Shown: positions 8,173 through 15,139 of the stretch, piece after piece
How positions within the stretch are numbered: position 1 is the stretch's first letter
Layout of the letters: each line of letters starts with the position of its first letter
From: Desulfosporosinus meridiei DSM 13257
Lineage (GTDB): Bacteria; Bacillota; Desulfitobacteriia; Desulfitobacteriales; Desulfitobacteriaceae
DNA: 64,000 bases
Assembly (NCBI RefSeq): GCF_000231385.2
Contig: NC_018515.1
Location: 1,430,501-1,494,500, forward strand
Direction: 5' to 3'
Translations under genes and position numbers: made by a program
Notes under the pieces: model-generated
The model's database searches: none
What the model was told of the DNA's origin: nothing
The model's input: the letters and a program-made list of their open reading frames with translations, nothing else

Positions 8173-9351
8173 ATGGGCAAGATTGTAAAAAGACTGATGC
8201 TTGACGATATCTATGCTATCGGCCGGAATGAAAGCTGGTTTTCCGGTATGGCAAGTCAAGGCCTGCATTTAAAGAAATTTGGGCGTCTGTTTGTTGACTT
8301 CGAAAAAGGAGAAGCAAAGGAAACCAACTATCGAATCGATTATCTTAAGGAAGCCCCTGCCCAGGAACAACTTGATGTTTATCATGACTGCGGTTGGAAT
8401 TTTATTGCTAATAACGGTTACTTCTATGTCTTTTTTGCCGATGAGAAAGCATACACCACTGAACTGCATACTGACCCGGTTGAGCAAGGTTTTACCCTGT
8501 CGGAATTAAACCAACGGATTAAGAATAATTTAATCATTCTATCCATTGCTATGTTGCTTTTTTTAGGAATGATGATCAGCATCTATTCATTCAATGATGA
8601 GCCCTTTTTATTGATGATGGAAGGTCAATTTGTCCAGCAGATATTTCTTGTGCTTGTTGAACTGTACCTTTTTTATTCGATAATACGCAACTATAGAGTA
8701 GTTCGCAATCTCAAACAATCGCTGCTTCGGGGTACGGAAATTGATCATAATCAGGATTATAGAAAAGCCAGATTGTGGGGAGGTATATTGGCAGGCATAT
8801 TTTTACCCATGGCCTTATTTACAATAATCATACCAGTTGTTGAGATTGCTCAAACCAAAGACTATACGCTTCCGGAAGGCAATACGAATCTGCCGATTAT
8901 CAGGCTGGCGGAAATAGAGAAAAGCCCTGGTTTTCGCCGCGAAACAGATTTTAGCGGTAATAATCTGGACCGGGCAAATCGGGTTAGCTGCGATTGGAGT
9001 CTGCTGGCGCCTGTTCAATATGAAATCGATGAACATGGAGTTGTCAACGGCGAAGTGTGGGAAGATAACGGCGGCGTATATTCTCCGAGTATAACCACCC
9101 GATACTATAAATTGACCTTTGGCAGCATGGCAGAAAACCTTACTCTTAATCTTATTAATCGCTATGTTTGGCGTGATAACGCCGAAGTTAAGGAGGTTAA
9201 TCAGCGGTCCTTTGATAAACTGTATATGGTAGAGGATGGTAGCCGCAAACAGATCTTTGCCTATTGGGATAATCAAGTAATCCATGTTACCTATTACGGA
9301 AAAGAGCGCATAGAGGATATTATACCGCCGCTTGCGCAAAAGATAAGCTGA
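8173..9351 (+). CDS. DUF2812 membrane protein
   Basis: The N-terminal 110 residues match DUF2812: ESWFSGMASQGLHLKKFG, TNYRIDYLKEAP, YHDCGWNFIANNGYFYVFFAD. Three hydrophobic segments follow at about 117-137, 153-173 and 200-225, and then a soluble extracytoplasmic-looking domain of about 165 residues. DUF2812 genes regularly follow a padR gene, as here, and their expression is probably controlled by that repressor. The function is unknown; a sensor or envelope-stress role is speculative. Confidence 0.82.
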   Translation: MGKIVKRLMLDDIYAIGRNESWFSGMASQGLHLKKFGRLFVDFEKGEAKETNYRIDYLKEAPAQEQLDVYHDCGWNFIANNGYFYVFFADEKAYTTELHTDPVEQGFTLSELNQRIKNNLIILSIAMLLFLGMMISIYSFNDEPFLLMMEGQFVQQIFLVLVELYLFYSIIRNYRVVRNLKQSLLRGTEIDHNQDYRKARLWGGILAGIFLPMALFTIIIPVVEIAQTKDYTLPEGNTNLPIIRLAEIEKSPGFRRETDFSGNNLDRANRVSCDWSLLAPVQYEIDEHGVVNGEVWEDNGGVYSPSITTRYYKLTFGSMAENLTLNLINRYVWRDNAEVKEVNQRSFDKLYMVEDGSRKQIFAYWDNQVIHVTYYGKERIEDIIPPLAQKIS

Positions 9352-9383
9352 AGAGAGTGAATCAAGGTGGAGGTGATCAGCGG

Positions 9384-9944
9384 ATGAGGCGAGTGAGATA
9401 CCAGGTCGCATGTAGCCTGGATGGCTACATCGCGGGACCGATGGATGACTTTAATTGGATTACGCCAGAGCCCTCGTTTGACTTTGAGGCGCTTTATACG
9501 CAATTTGACACGTTACTGATGGGGCGGCGCACCTACGAGATCGTAAGCGCAACGGGCGAGAGCTTTCGAGGGAAGCAAGTGATCGTCGCCTCGAAGTCCC
9601 TGCGGCCAGAGGATCATCCTGAGGTCGAGGTCGTCAGCGAGGGCCTTGAAGCACGAGTTCGAGAGCTTCGTGCACAACCTGGTCGAGATATCTGGCTCTA
9701 CGGCGGAGGGGAGCTCTTCTCCCAACTTCTCACCTGGAATCTGGTTGATACAGTCGAACCGGCGATCATACCGATTCTTTTGGGAGGTGGGGTGCAGTTG
9801 CTCCCCCCGCTCGGGGTACGCCGGAATTTGGCCCTGGTCGGGCACCGCGCCTATCCCGGTGGCATGATTCTCCTTGAGTACGAGGTGCAACAGGCTGCGA
9901 ACCTCCCCCAGGGTAATCAAAGAGCTCAGCTCGCTACGAGCTGA
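9384..9944 (+). CDS. dihydrofolate reductase-like (RibD C-terminal domain) protein
   Basis: The start is the ATG at 9384, with GGAGGTGA before it. The 186-residue product has the RibD_C/DHFR-like fold: VACSLDGYIAGPMDDF at the N-terminus, TLLMGRRTYEIV, DIWLYGGGELFSQLL near the nucleotide site, and EPAIIPILLGGGVQLLP. Such YyaP/YwjB-type proteins are NADPH-linked reductases of uncertain substrate. The gene is clearly richer in G and C than its neighbours, which suggests recent transfer. It ends against a purH remnant. Confidence 0.85.
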   Translation: MRRVRYQVACSLDGYIAGPMDDFNWITPEPSFDFEALYTQFDTLLMGRRTYEIVSATGESFRGKQVIVASKSLRPEDHPEVEVVSEGLEARVRELRAQPGRDIWLYGGGELFSQLLTWNLVDTVEPAIIPILLGGGVQLLPPLGVRRNLALVGHRAYPGGMILLEYEVQQAANLPQGNQRAQLATS

Positions 9945-9945
9945 C

Positions 9946-10117
9946 AGAGATAACAGCATAGACTTCCCCTTTGGCGATAATATCATACGCGCTCATAAAA
10001 GTGGTGTGAAATATATCGCACAACCAGGCGGGTCTATCAGAGATGATAACGTTATTGATATCTGTGACAAATATAATATGGTAATGCTTTACTGGAATCC
10101 GATTATTCCATCATTGA
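9946..10117 (+). pseudogene. purH: purH 3' remnant (AICAR transformylase C-terminus)
   Basis: Just after the DHFR-like gene, one frame reads PFGDNIIRAHKSGVKYIAQ, then PGGSIRDDNVIDICDKYNMVM, which is the end of the bifunctional purine enzyme PurH. A small deletion changes frame after VM; in the next frame the sequence continues FTGIRLFHH and a stop at 10115-10117, the normal PurH C-terminus. Only the last 55 or so codons remain. Confidence 0.8.
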
Positions 10118-10221
10118 TGGGAGGCAATTATCATTCGAAACATAAATTTGCTAAAATGGGTCAGGTATAATAATATAGTAAAATTTCAGGTGAATGAATT
10201 TAAAAGCAACAGGAGGCTTTT

Positions 10222-10524
10222 ATGAGTGAATTTTTGAGATTGGAAGATTTGATCATGGGCTGTTCAGAAACTGGCTACGAAGAAGCAGTTGTAAAGCTTT
10301 TACAAGACAATGGAATAGCTGTTGATGACTTTGAGCACGTCGGAAAGTGTGATTCAGAGTGCCCAAATTGTGGGGTGGAAAACTTCAGCATTTGGCAAAG
10401 GAATATAGGCTTCATAAACAACAATGAAATGGTTACCCTCGATTTAGACAAAGCGGATAACATTTTGGAATTTGAGATATATTTATGTAATAATTGCGGA
10501 AAGTGGACTACTTATATTGAGTAA
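10222..10524 (+). CDS. small cysteine-rich protein, unknown function
   Basis: A clear AGGAGG precedes this 100-residue protein. It has C43, C47 and C50 in CDSECPNC and C89, C92 in CNNCG, which could bind a single zinc as a ribbon. The N-terminal 40 residues look helical and acidic. I do not recognise the family. The gene stands alone between the purH remnant and a long intergenic region. Confidence 0.6.
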   Translation: MSEFLRLEDLIMGCSETGYEEAVVKLLQDNGIAVDDFEHVGKCDSECPNCGVENFSIWQRNIGFINNNEMVTLDLDKADNILEFEIYLCNNCGKWTTYIE

Positions 10525-10601
10525 TGTGACAGGACCGGCAGCTTACTCATAGCTCCTAGCATATTTTCGAAGTTTACAATGATAACAAAGAGATAAAATC
10601 A

Positions 10602-10649
10602 GGGGCCTGTCGCAAAACGTTTATATATGAACGTCTTGCGACAGGCCCG
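10602..10649. terminator. 18-bp hairpin downstream of the cysteine-rich gene
   Basis: GGGCCTGTCGCAA at 10603-10615 and TTGCGACAGGCCC at 10636-10648 are inverted copies, extended by ACGT/ACGT with one mismatch. The T-run after it is weak (CGTTTC), so it may be a Rho-independent terminator or another structured element. Confidence 0.5.
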
Positions 10650-10653
10650 TTTC

Positions 10654-10732
10654 AAGGTTTGACGATATTGCCTGTTTTGACGGAAATTAAGCTAGCTTAC
10701 TGAAAGGCGGAAAAGCCCAAATCTCCAAATTA
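10654..10732. repeat. short copy of topoisomerase-gene 3' repeat
   Basis: This segment matches 17318-17395, the last eight codons and the 3' flank of the TopoVI-like gene, at roughly 80-85% identity by eye. The shared core is TTAAGCTAGCTTACTGAAAG. It is one of four copies in the window. Confidence 0.7.
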
Positions 10733-10765
10733 GCTCAAGCCTGCAATGATCTCTACTGTTATCGC

Positions 10766-10915
10766 CTACAATTTCTGGTACCAATAAAGTAACATCTCTG
10801 GAACCCCAGCTATATCCGGTATCGGAACCATTTTTGAATCTGTATCCTTTAAAGGCCGAAAAGTAAAATCTTCGTGCTGATTCAGCATAAATGTATTTGA
10901 TCCCTTCTCATTCAT
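10766..10915 (-). CDS. possible small protein of 49 residues
   Basis: The minus strand has an open frame from an ATG at 10915 to a stop at 10766-10768: MNEKGSNTFMLN, then HEDFTFRPLKDTDSKMVPIP. Its residue use looks protein-like, but the ribosome site (GAGTGAG) is weak and no family is recognised. It points away from the RelA-like gene. It may be a remnant. The rest of the gap from 10525 to 10993 holds only the hairpin and the repeat. Confidence 0.3.
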   Translation of the reverse strand: MNEKGSNTFMLNQHEDFTFRPLKDTDSKMVPIPDIAGVPEMLLYWYQKL

Positions 10916-11029
10916 TTACTCACTCGTTTATAATAGGAAATATCCCTTTAATAATTTAAACTATTGATTCTATGAAAATCGGATTGATATCGTTTGGGTG
11001 AAAACCATACAGGAAAGGAAAATGCTTCT

Positions 11030-12019
11030 GTGAAAAAATTAAATGATTATTTATACTCAGGCGATACCGTTCTTAAGATATTACAGAGATATGCTGAGGA
11101 TTTGAAACAGTCGGCGAAAGAAACTCATAATCAGATTGATCTTTTGCACTGTAATTTTCTGCTTCAAATTGCAGAACTCTTGCAGCACAACGAATTTCTG
11201 ACTTCCCAGTCTCAGCGGATTCGGGAATTCTATAAACTTATGGCAAATGAATATCCTTTTCTGGCCTTTACTTTTAAGGGCCGAATTAAATCTCTGATAC
11301 GCGCGGAAGCAAAATTTAACGGATACATAGTAGAATATATTTACGAGTATTATATTAAACATGGCAATTATCCGTCTCTTCCTGAACTGAAAAACTATTT
11401 AAGCTGTTTTCGGGACCTGATTGCCTACCGAATCGTGATTTCTCTTCCCAAATGTCATTTAAAAGAAGGTGAGATTTGCGCGGATGAAGAAAATAAATAT
11501 CTATATGATGTTGCCAACAAGTTGCTTGGTTTCCTTGAGGAACGCGGATTTACCGCAGAACTGTCTTCATTTACGGGTCGGAAAAAATCGCCCTTCTTAA
11601 AAGAGAGCGTAAGCCCATACTATAGAGATTACGTTGCAAATCCAGAGTCTAGTGGCTATCGTTCGCTGCATATAACATTTTATGATAATATTGCCCGTTG
11701 TTATGTGGAAGTACAACTTCGTACCAAAGAAATGGACGATTTTGCTGAAATTGGTCCTGCCAATCATTTAGGTTACGAAAAGCGACAGGAAAGTGAAAGA
11801 GTTAAACGAGATGCAATTCCCAAAGGAGAAAATATTTATTTTGATGATGCTTATGAAAGAGGTATCATGTTGCAGCAGCTTGAATTGTCAAAATTGGATG
11901 TAAATATGTTTTCGGCAATGAATAATTCCCTGATTAACGATGGTTGCGGCCTCTACCGTGGCAGACTTATTCTTCCCTACGAGCATCTTTCAAAATACCA
12001 AAATGATCTTATTGATTAA
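11030..12019 (+). CDS. RelA/SpoT synthetase-domain protein
   Basis: I chose the GTG at 11030, with AGGAAAGG about 12 bases before; an in-frame TTG at 10994 is possible. The protein of about 329 residues has a long helical N-terminus and then a RelA_SpoT domain: FKGRIKSLIRAEAKF, LSCFRDLIAYRIVISLP, YRDYVANPESSGYRSLHITF and VEVQLRTKEMDDFAEIG. These match the (p)ppGpp synthetase motifs for substrate and Mg binding. There is no HD hydrolase or TGS/ACT domain, so it is a small alarmone synthetase or a toxSAS-like toxin. It lies directly upstream of and convergent to a HicBA pair. Enzyme specificity (ppGpp, ppApp or tRNA pyrophosphorylation) cannot be told. Confidence 0.78.
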   Translation: MKKLNDYLYSGDTVLKILQRYAEDLKQSAKETHNQIDLLHCNFLLQIAELLQHNEFLTSQSQRIREFYKLMANEYPFLAFTFKGRIKSLIRAEAKFNGYIVEYIYEYYIKHGNYPSLPELKNYLSCFRDLIAYRIVISLPKCHLKEGEICADEENKYLYDVANKLLGFLEERGFTAELSSFTGRKKSPFLKESVSPYYRDYVANPESSGYRSLHITFYDNIARCYVEVQLRTKEMDDFAEIGPANHLGYEKRQESERVKRDAIPKGENIYFDDAYERGIMLQQLELSKLDVNMFSAMNNSLINDGCGLYRGRLILPYEHLSKYQNDLID

Positions 12020-12070
12020 TTAATTAATTGTTGAGCAAGTTTAACTAGATCAATCAGCGTTTTTAGGCAA

Positions 12071-12095
12071 TAAAAAAGCAGCCGGTTAGGCTGCT
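12071..12095 (-). terminator. terminator of the hicAB transcript
   Basis: AGCAGCC and GGCTGCT form a 7-bp stem with a 5-base loop. On the minus strand it is followed by TTTTTTA, and it lies 14 bases past the hicB stop. Confidence 0.8.
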
Positions 12096-12108
12096 GAAAT
12101 TATTTTTA

Positions 12109-12507
12109 TTACGAAATACCCAGCTGATCTTTGAGGGCGCTTTGCAGAACCTGAGAGAAGTTTACATTATTCTCCTCAGCAATAGTGTTTAACCAAGCGG
12201 GGATTGTAAGGGTTTTCTTTACAGCTTTATGTCCGTGCTTTTGGGAGTATTCGTCTAAGTCAACACCAATGAGACTAACGAAACCATTCTCATACTCGTT
12301 AGGGATTACATTTTTAATATTTGTAGCTTTAGGCAATTGCTTATTTTCCTCAACTTCGCCTAACAGCCAACCAGAAGCTGCGTCGATAGCCATATCCATA
12401 GCTTCAGGTAAAGTATCGCCTTCGGTTACGCATCCTGGTAAATCAGGAAAGACCACAGTATAACCATCTTCGCTTGGGTAAAAGCAAGCAGGATAAATAA
12501 GTCTCAT
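12109..12507 (-). CDS. hicB: HicB-family antitoxin
   Basis: This 132-residue protein has the HicB partial RNase-H-like fold at the N-terminus (FYPSEDGYTVVFPDLPGCVTE, with the usual ALPEA-like TLPEAM stretch). A ribbon-helix-helix DNA-binding tail follows at the C-terminus (KTLTIPAWLNTIAEENNVNFSQVL). It neutralises HicA and should repress the operon through its DNA-binding tail. It lies downstream of hicA in the same transcript, an order known in this family. A 60-bp copy of its start is found at 3058-3117. Confidence 0.9.
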   Translation of the reverse strand: MRLIYPACFYPSEDGYTVVFPDLPGCVTEGDTLPEAMDMAIDAASGWLLGEVEENKQLPKATNIKNVIPNEYENGFVSLIGVDLDEYSQKHGHKAVKKTLTIPAWLNTIAEENNVNFSQVLQSALKDQLGIS

Positions 12508-12579
12508 TGCTTATTCCGCCTTTCGTCTAGTTAATTATTTTCAGCTTCTATGCTTATCGTAAACTTTAGGCAAGGGGGC

Positions 12580-12762
12580 TTATTTCAGCCCCTCTTGTTT
12601 TAGGATAGAGTTTACTGTTTTGGTTTTTAAATCTTTCCCGTGAAATGGGATTGTAACTTTTCCCGGTTTTGAGGGATGTTTATAATGTTTGTGAGAACCT
12701 TTGGTGTCAGTGTATTGCCATCCATCGGCTTTAACTATGTTTTCAAGTTCCCGGGGTTTCAT
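12580..12762 (-). CDS. hicA: HicA toxin, mRNA interferase
   Basis: The real start is the ATG at 12762 with GGAGG just upstream; the open frame extends further but without a start signal. The 60-residue product has the dsRBD-like HicA fold: KPRELENIVKADGWQYTDTKGSHKHYKHP, with the catalytic histidine H24 in GSH, and then GKVTIPFHGKDLKTKTVNSILKQ. HicA cleaves mRNA. It is followed after 72 bases by hicB. Length and key residue are intact, so the pair should be functional. Confidence 0.9.
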   Translation of the reverse strand: MKPRELENIVKADGWQYTDTKGSHKHYKHPSKPGKVTIPFHGKDLKTKTVNSILKQEGLK

Positions 12763-12784
12763 TCGTAAACCTCCTCTCAATGTG

Positions 12785-12812
12785 TTTATTATAACACGTA
12801 TAGCACGTGTAA
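12785..12812 (-). promoter_or_regulatory. hicA promoter with ACACGT/ACGTGT operator
   Basis: On the minus strand TTATAAT forms a -10 box just before hicA. The inverted repeat ACACGT (12794-12799) and ACGTGT (12805-12810) lies immediately upstream, inside the -35/-10 spacer. It is the natural target for the HicB ribbon-helix-helix domain. Between here and 13140 I see only a stub frame MARRMWI at 12874-12897 with a good ribosome site, perhaps the start of a lost transposase. Confidence 0.55.
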
Positions 12813-13139
12813 TAAAGAGCTGTTTGAATAAAATTATAGGAGTGTAGTCTTCCATTACTAATAGGAGGGAGAACATGGCCAGGAGAATGTGGATTTAGTC
12901 GGTTTTCATCTGAGTTTTACCGCGTTTTCAGATATGAACAGCCTTTTTCCGATACCTTTGTTTGAATAGCACTCGGTTGTAAGTCTCATCAATTTCTCGT
13001 TTTTTGAAAAATATCTTTGAGACTGCTGAGCCCGATAAAAAAGTGGTTAGTGCAGAAATTGCACATGCCGCTTGTCACACATCCTGGGGCAGGCACATAT
13101 AGTGTAGTGTGGGTGTTAGAAATATATCATTTGGCTATA

Positions 13140-13182
13140 AGCAGAAACCTGGTGAGATAGGGCACCGGGTTTCTGCTTTTTT
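13140..13182 (+). terminator. strong intrinsic terminator
   Basis: AGCAGAAACC-GGTG and CACC-GGTTTCTGCT form a 14-bp stem with one mismatch, followed by TTTTTT. No intact gene lies upstream on this strand, so it is probably the end of a lost transcript. Confidence 0.7.
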
Positions 13183-13305
13183 GGAATATTGCCAACATCA
13201 TGGGAGGAAATCTGGGAAAGATGTGGAAATTCATGATTGATGTTCAACAGACAAACGGATGATATTAGTTTCACAAAAGAGATTCTTTTGGAAAGGGTGT
13301 TTGCT

Positions 13306-14178
13306 ATGCGTTATGAAGGTATTGTTTACCGACCGCCCAGCGAGGCCGACAGTTTGCTTATCCAGGCGACGATTGGTTGCCCGCATAACCGCTGCACTTT
13401 CTGCGGAATGTATAGGACTAAGAAATTCAAGATTCGTCCTGTAGCAGATATCAAAGAGGACCTGAAAAGGGCCCAAGAACTGTACGGAAATGATGTAGAG
13501 AGCATCTTTTTCCCGGATGGCAATACGATAGTTATGAAAACTGAGCAATTGGCAGAAATTCTGGAATATGCCGGCCGGTTGTTTCCCCGTCTTTTCCGGA
13601 TGACAATGTATGGCTCCGCTAAGTTCCTGAAACTGAAAACTTTGGCGGAATTGCAGCGGTTGCGGGCGGCTGGCCTGACTAGGATTCACTCCGGTCTGGA
13701 AAGTGGAGACGATATCGTGCTGGCGAATATTCAAAAGGGTTTTACGGCGGCAGAGATGATTGAGAATGGGCGAAAAGTGAAAGAAGCGGGTATAGAATTG
13801 AGTGAATACATTTTAATTGGGATTGGCGGACATGAGCGTTCCCAGGAACATGCCCTGGAAAGCGCCCGGGTACTAAACGCCATCGCCCCGGATTTTACAC
13901 GTTTACGCACATATAATCCGGCAGAAGGAACGCCTTTGGGTGAAGAATACCAGCAGGGTAAATTCCGGCTGCTGAGTCCCCATGCCGCAATCAGGGAGAC
14001 TCGCCTCCTTGTCGAGAATTTACGGGGACCTGGTCGGCTTATGAGTGACCATATTTCCAACTTTGCCTGGATCAACGGTGAGCTGCCGGCAGATAAACCC
14101 ACCATGCTTGCTGAACTCGACCGGTTACTTAATGTTTCAGAAGACAGTTTTACGCGGGCTGATCCCCGTTATTTGTAA
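13306..14178 (+). CDS. radical SAM protein with CX4CX2C cluster motif
   Basis: I chose the ATG at 13306 (GGAAAGGG before it). The roughly 290-residue product has the radical SAM motif CPHNRCTFCGMY, that is CX4CX2C rather than the usual CX3CX2C. It then has SIFFPDGNTIVMKTEQL, a glycine-rich GLESGDD strand that contacts SAM, and EYILIGIGGHERSQEHALES. This layout is known from a family of uncharacterised radical SAM proteins close to coproporphyrinogen-oxidase-like enzymes. Substrate is unknown. It appears monocistronic. Confidence 0.82.
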   Translation: MRYEGIVYRPPSEADSLLIQATIGCPHNRCTFCGMYRTKKFKIRPVADIKEDLKRAQELYGNDVESIFFPDGNTIVMKTEQLAEILEYAGRLFPRLFRMTMYGSAKFLKLKTLAELQRLRAAGLTRIHSGLESGDDIVLANIQKGFTAAEMIENGRKVKEAGIELSEYILIGIGGHERSQEHALESARVLNAIAPDFTRLRTYNPAEGTPLGEEYQQGKFRLLSPHAAIRETRLLVENLRGPGRLMSDHISNFAWINGELPADKPTMLAELDRLLNVSEDSFTRADPRYL

Positions 14179-14231
14179 TCACGTGGTATTCACATACATC
14201 TGTTGAGAGATAATCAGCACACCGGTTGCGC

Positions 14232-14276
14232 CTTGCTAAGTTCGATGAACAGTTGAGAATTTTGGGAATTAGTATG
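14232..14276 (+). pseudogene. second HsdM C-terminal remnant
   Basis: The codons read LAKFDEQLRILGISM, against EAKINEQLKFLGINV at the end of the HsdM fragment near 2.8 kb, and the DNA of the two is also similar. It is a scrap of the end of a type I methylase gene. The remaining 14179-14471 shows nothing else I can support. Confidence 0.5.
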
Positions 14277-14471
14277 TGGGAAATTGATAAACTAATCACG
14301 GATAATCCCGTAACTGTTTCCAATAAGCACTTCTTTACCGTGTTGAGTTTTGTAAAAGGATTTTATTGCAACTTCGATATACTAACCTAAACTTGATAGT
14401 GGTATATGGGGGCATTTAGGAAAGAATTAATACGGGTATTGCAAGAAACATGAACACAGGAGATGTGGAAT

Positions 14472-14909
14472 ATGAAGATCAAGAGAATAGATCATGTGAG
14501 TGTAAACGTAAATGATCTTTCAGCAGCTAAAGCGTTTTTTCTCGATTTGGGACTTGAAGTGCAAGGTGAATGGGAAATGGAAGGAGAGTGGTTGGGTCAG
14601 GTAGTTGGGCTTACTGACGTTAAAACAGCATGTGTAGGATTGCGAACGCCAGACGGTCAGGCCTGGATAGAGCTAGTCAAATTTCACACGCCGTCAGATG
14701 AACAAGATTTCCTGAAACCCTTAGCAAATACGCTAGGTATCCGACATATTGCCTTTGCTGTGGAAGATATTGAAGCTGTTGTTGCCAAATTGAAAACGAA
14801 GGGTACGGAAATCTTTAGTGAGATACACCAATATGAAGAAAGTTATAAGTTATGCTACGTTCGTGGGCCAGAGGGAATTATTTTGGAGTTGGCTGAGGAA
14901 ATCAAATAA
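14472..14909 (+). CDS. VOC-family (glyoxalase/bleomycin resistance) protein
   Basis: The start is the ATG at 14472, with AGGAG nine bases upstream. The 145-residue protein has two vicinal-oxygen-chelate repeats: IDHVSVNVNDLSAAKAFFLDL with the first metal histidine, QAWIELVKF, then GIRHIAFAVEDIEAVVAKL and GPEGIILELAEE. The histidines and glutamates expected to bind a metal are present. Families of this kind include glyoxalase I, methylmalonyl-CoA epimerase-like and antibiotic-binding proteins; the substrate cannot be told. A decayed piece of a near-identical gene is at 23785-23905. Confidence 0.82.
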   Translation: MKIKRIDHVSVNVNDLSAAKAFFLDLGLEVQGEWEMEGEWLGQVVGLTDVKTACVGLRTPDGQAWIELVKFHTPSDEQDFLKPLANTLGIRHIAFAVEDIEAVVAKLKTKGTEIFSEIHQYEESYKLCYVRGPEGIILELAEEIK

Positions 14910-15139
14910 ATAATAAGGGTAACTTTGATCTGGAGTGCTTGTCAAAGAGAGACTATCCTAATCATTCGGCTCTCATCGAAACGGTGGGGGCCTTTTCTAT
15001 GGAATTTCTGAATATAACTGAAGAGGAAAAAAGATAATGCGTGCCAGGTAATTATCCTCCTGGGAATTCCCCTGACAGATTGATGGAAATTGCATATGAT
15101 ATTCCAGCATCTCAAAATCAGGAGGAGTGAACTCAGGCC

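Noticed and set aside
15039-15130. short frame before the topoisomerase gene
   Set aside because: It could be a translation-coupling leader, but there is no more than a short open stretch to support a gene.
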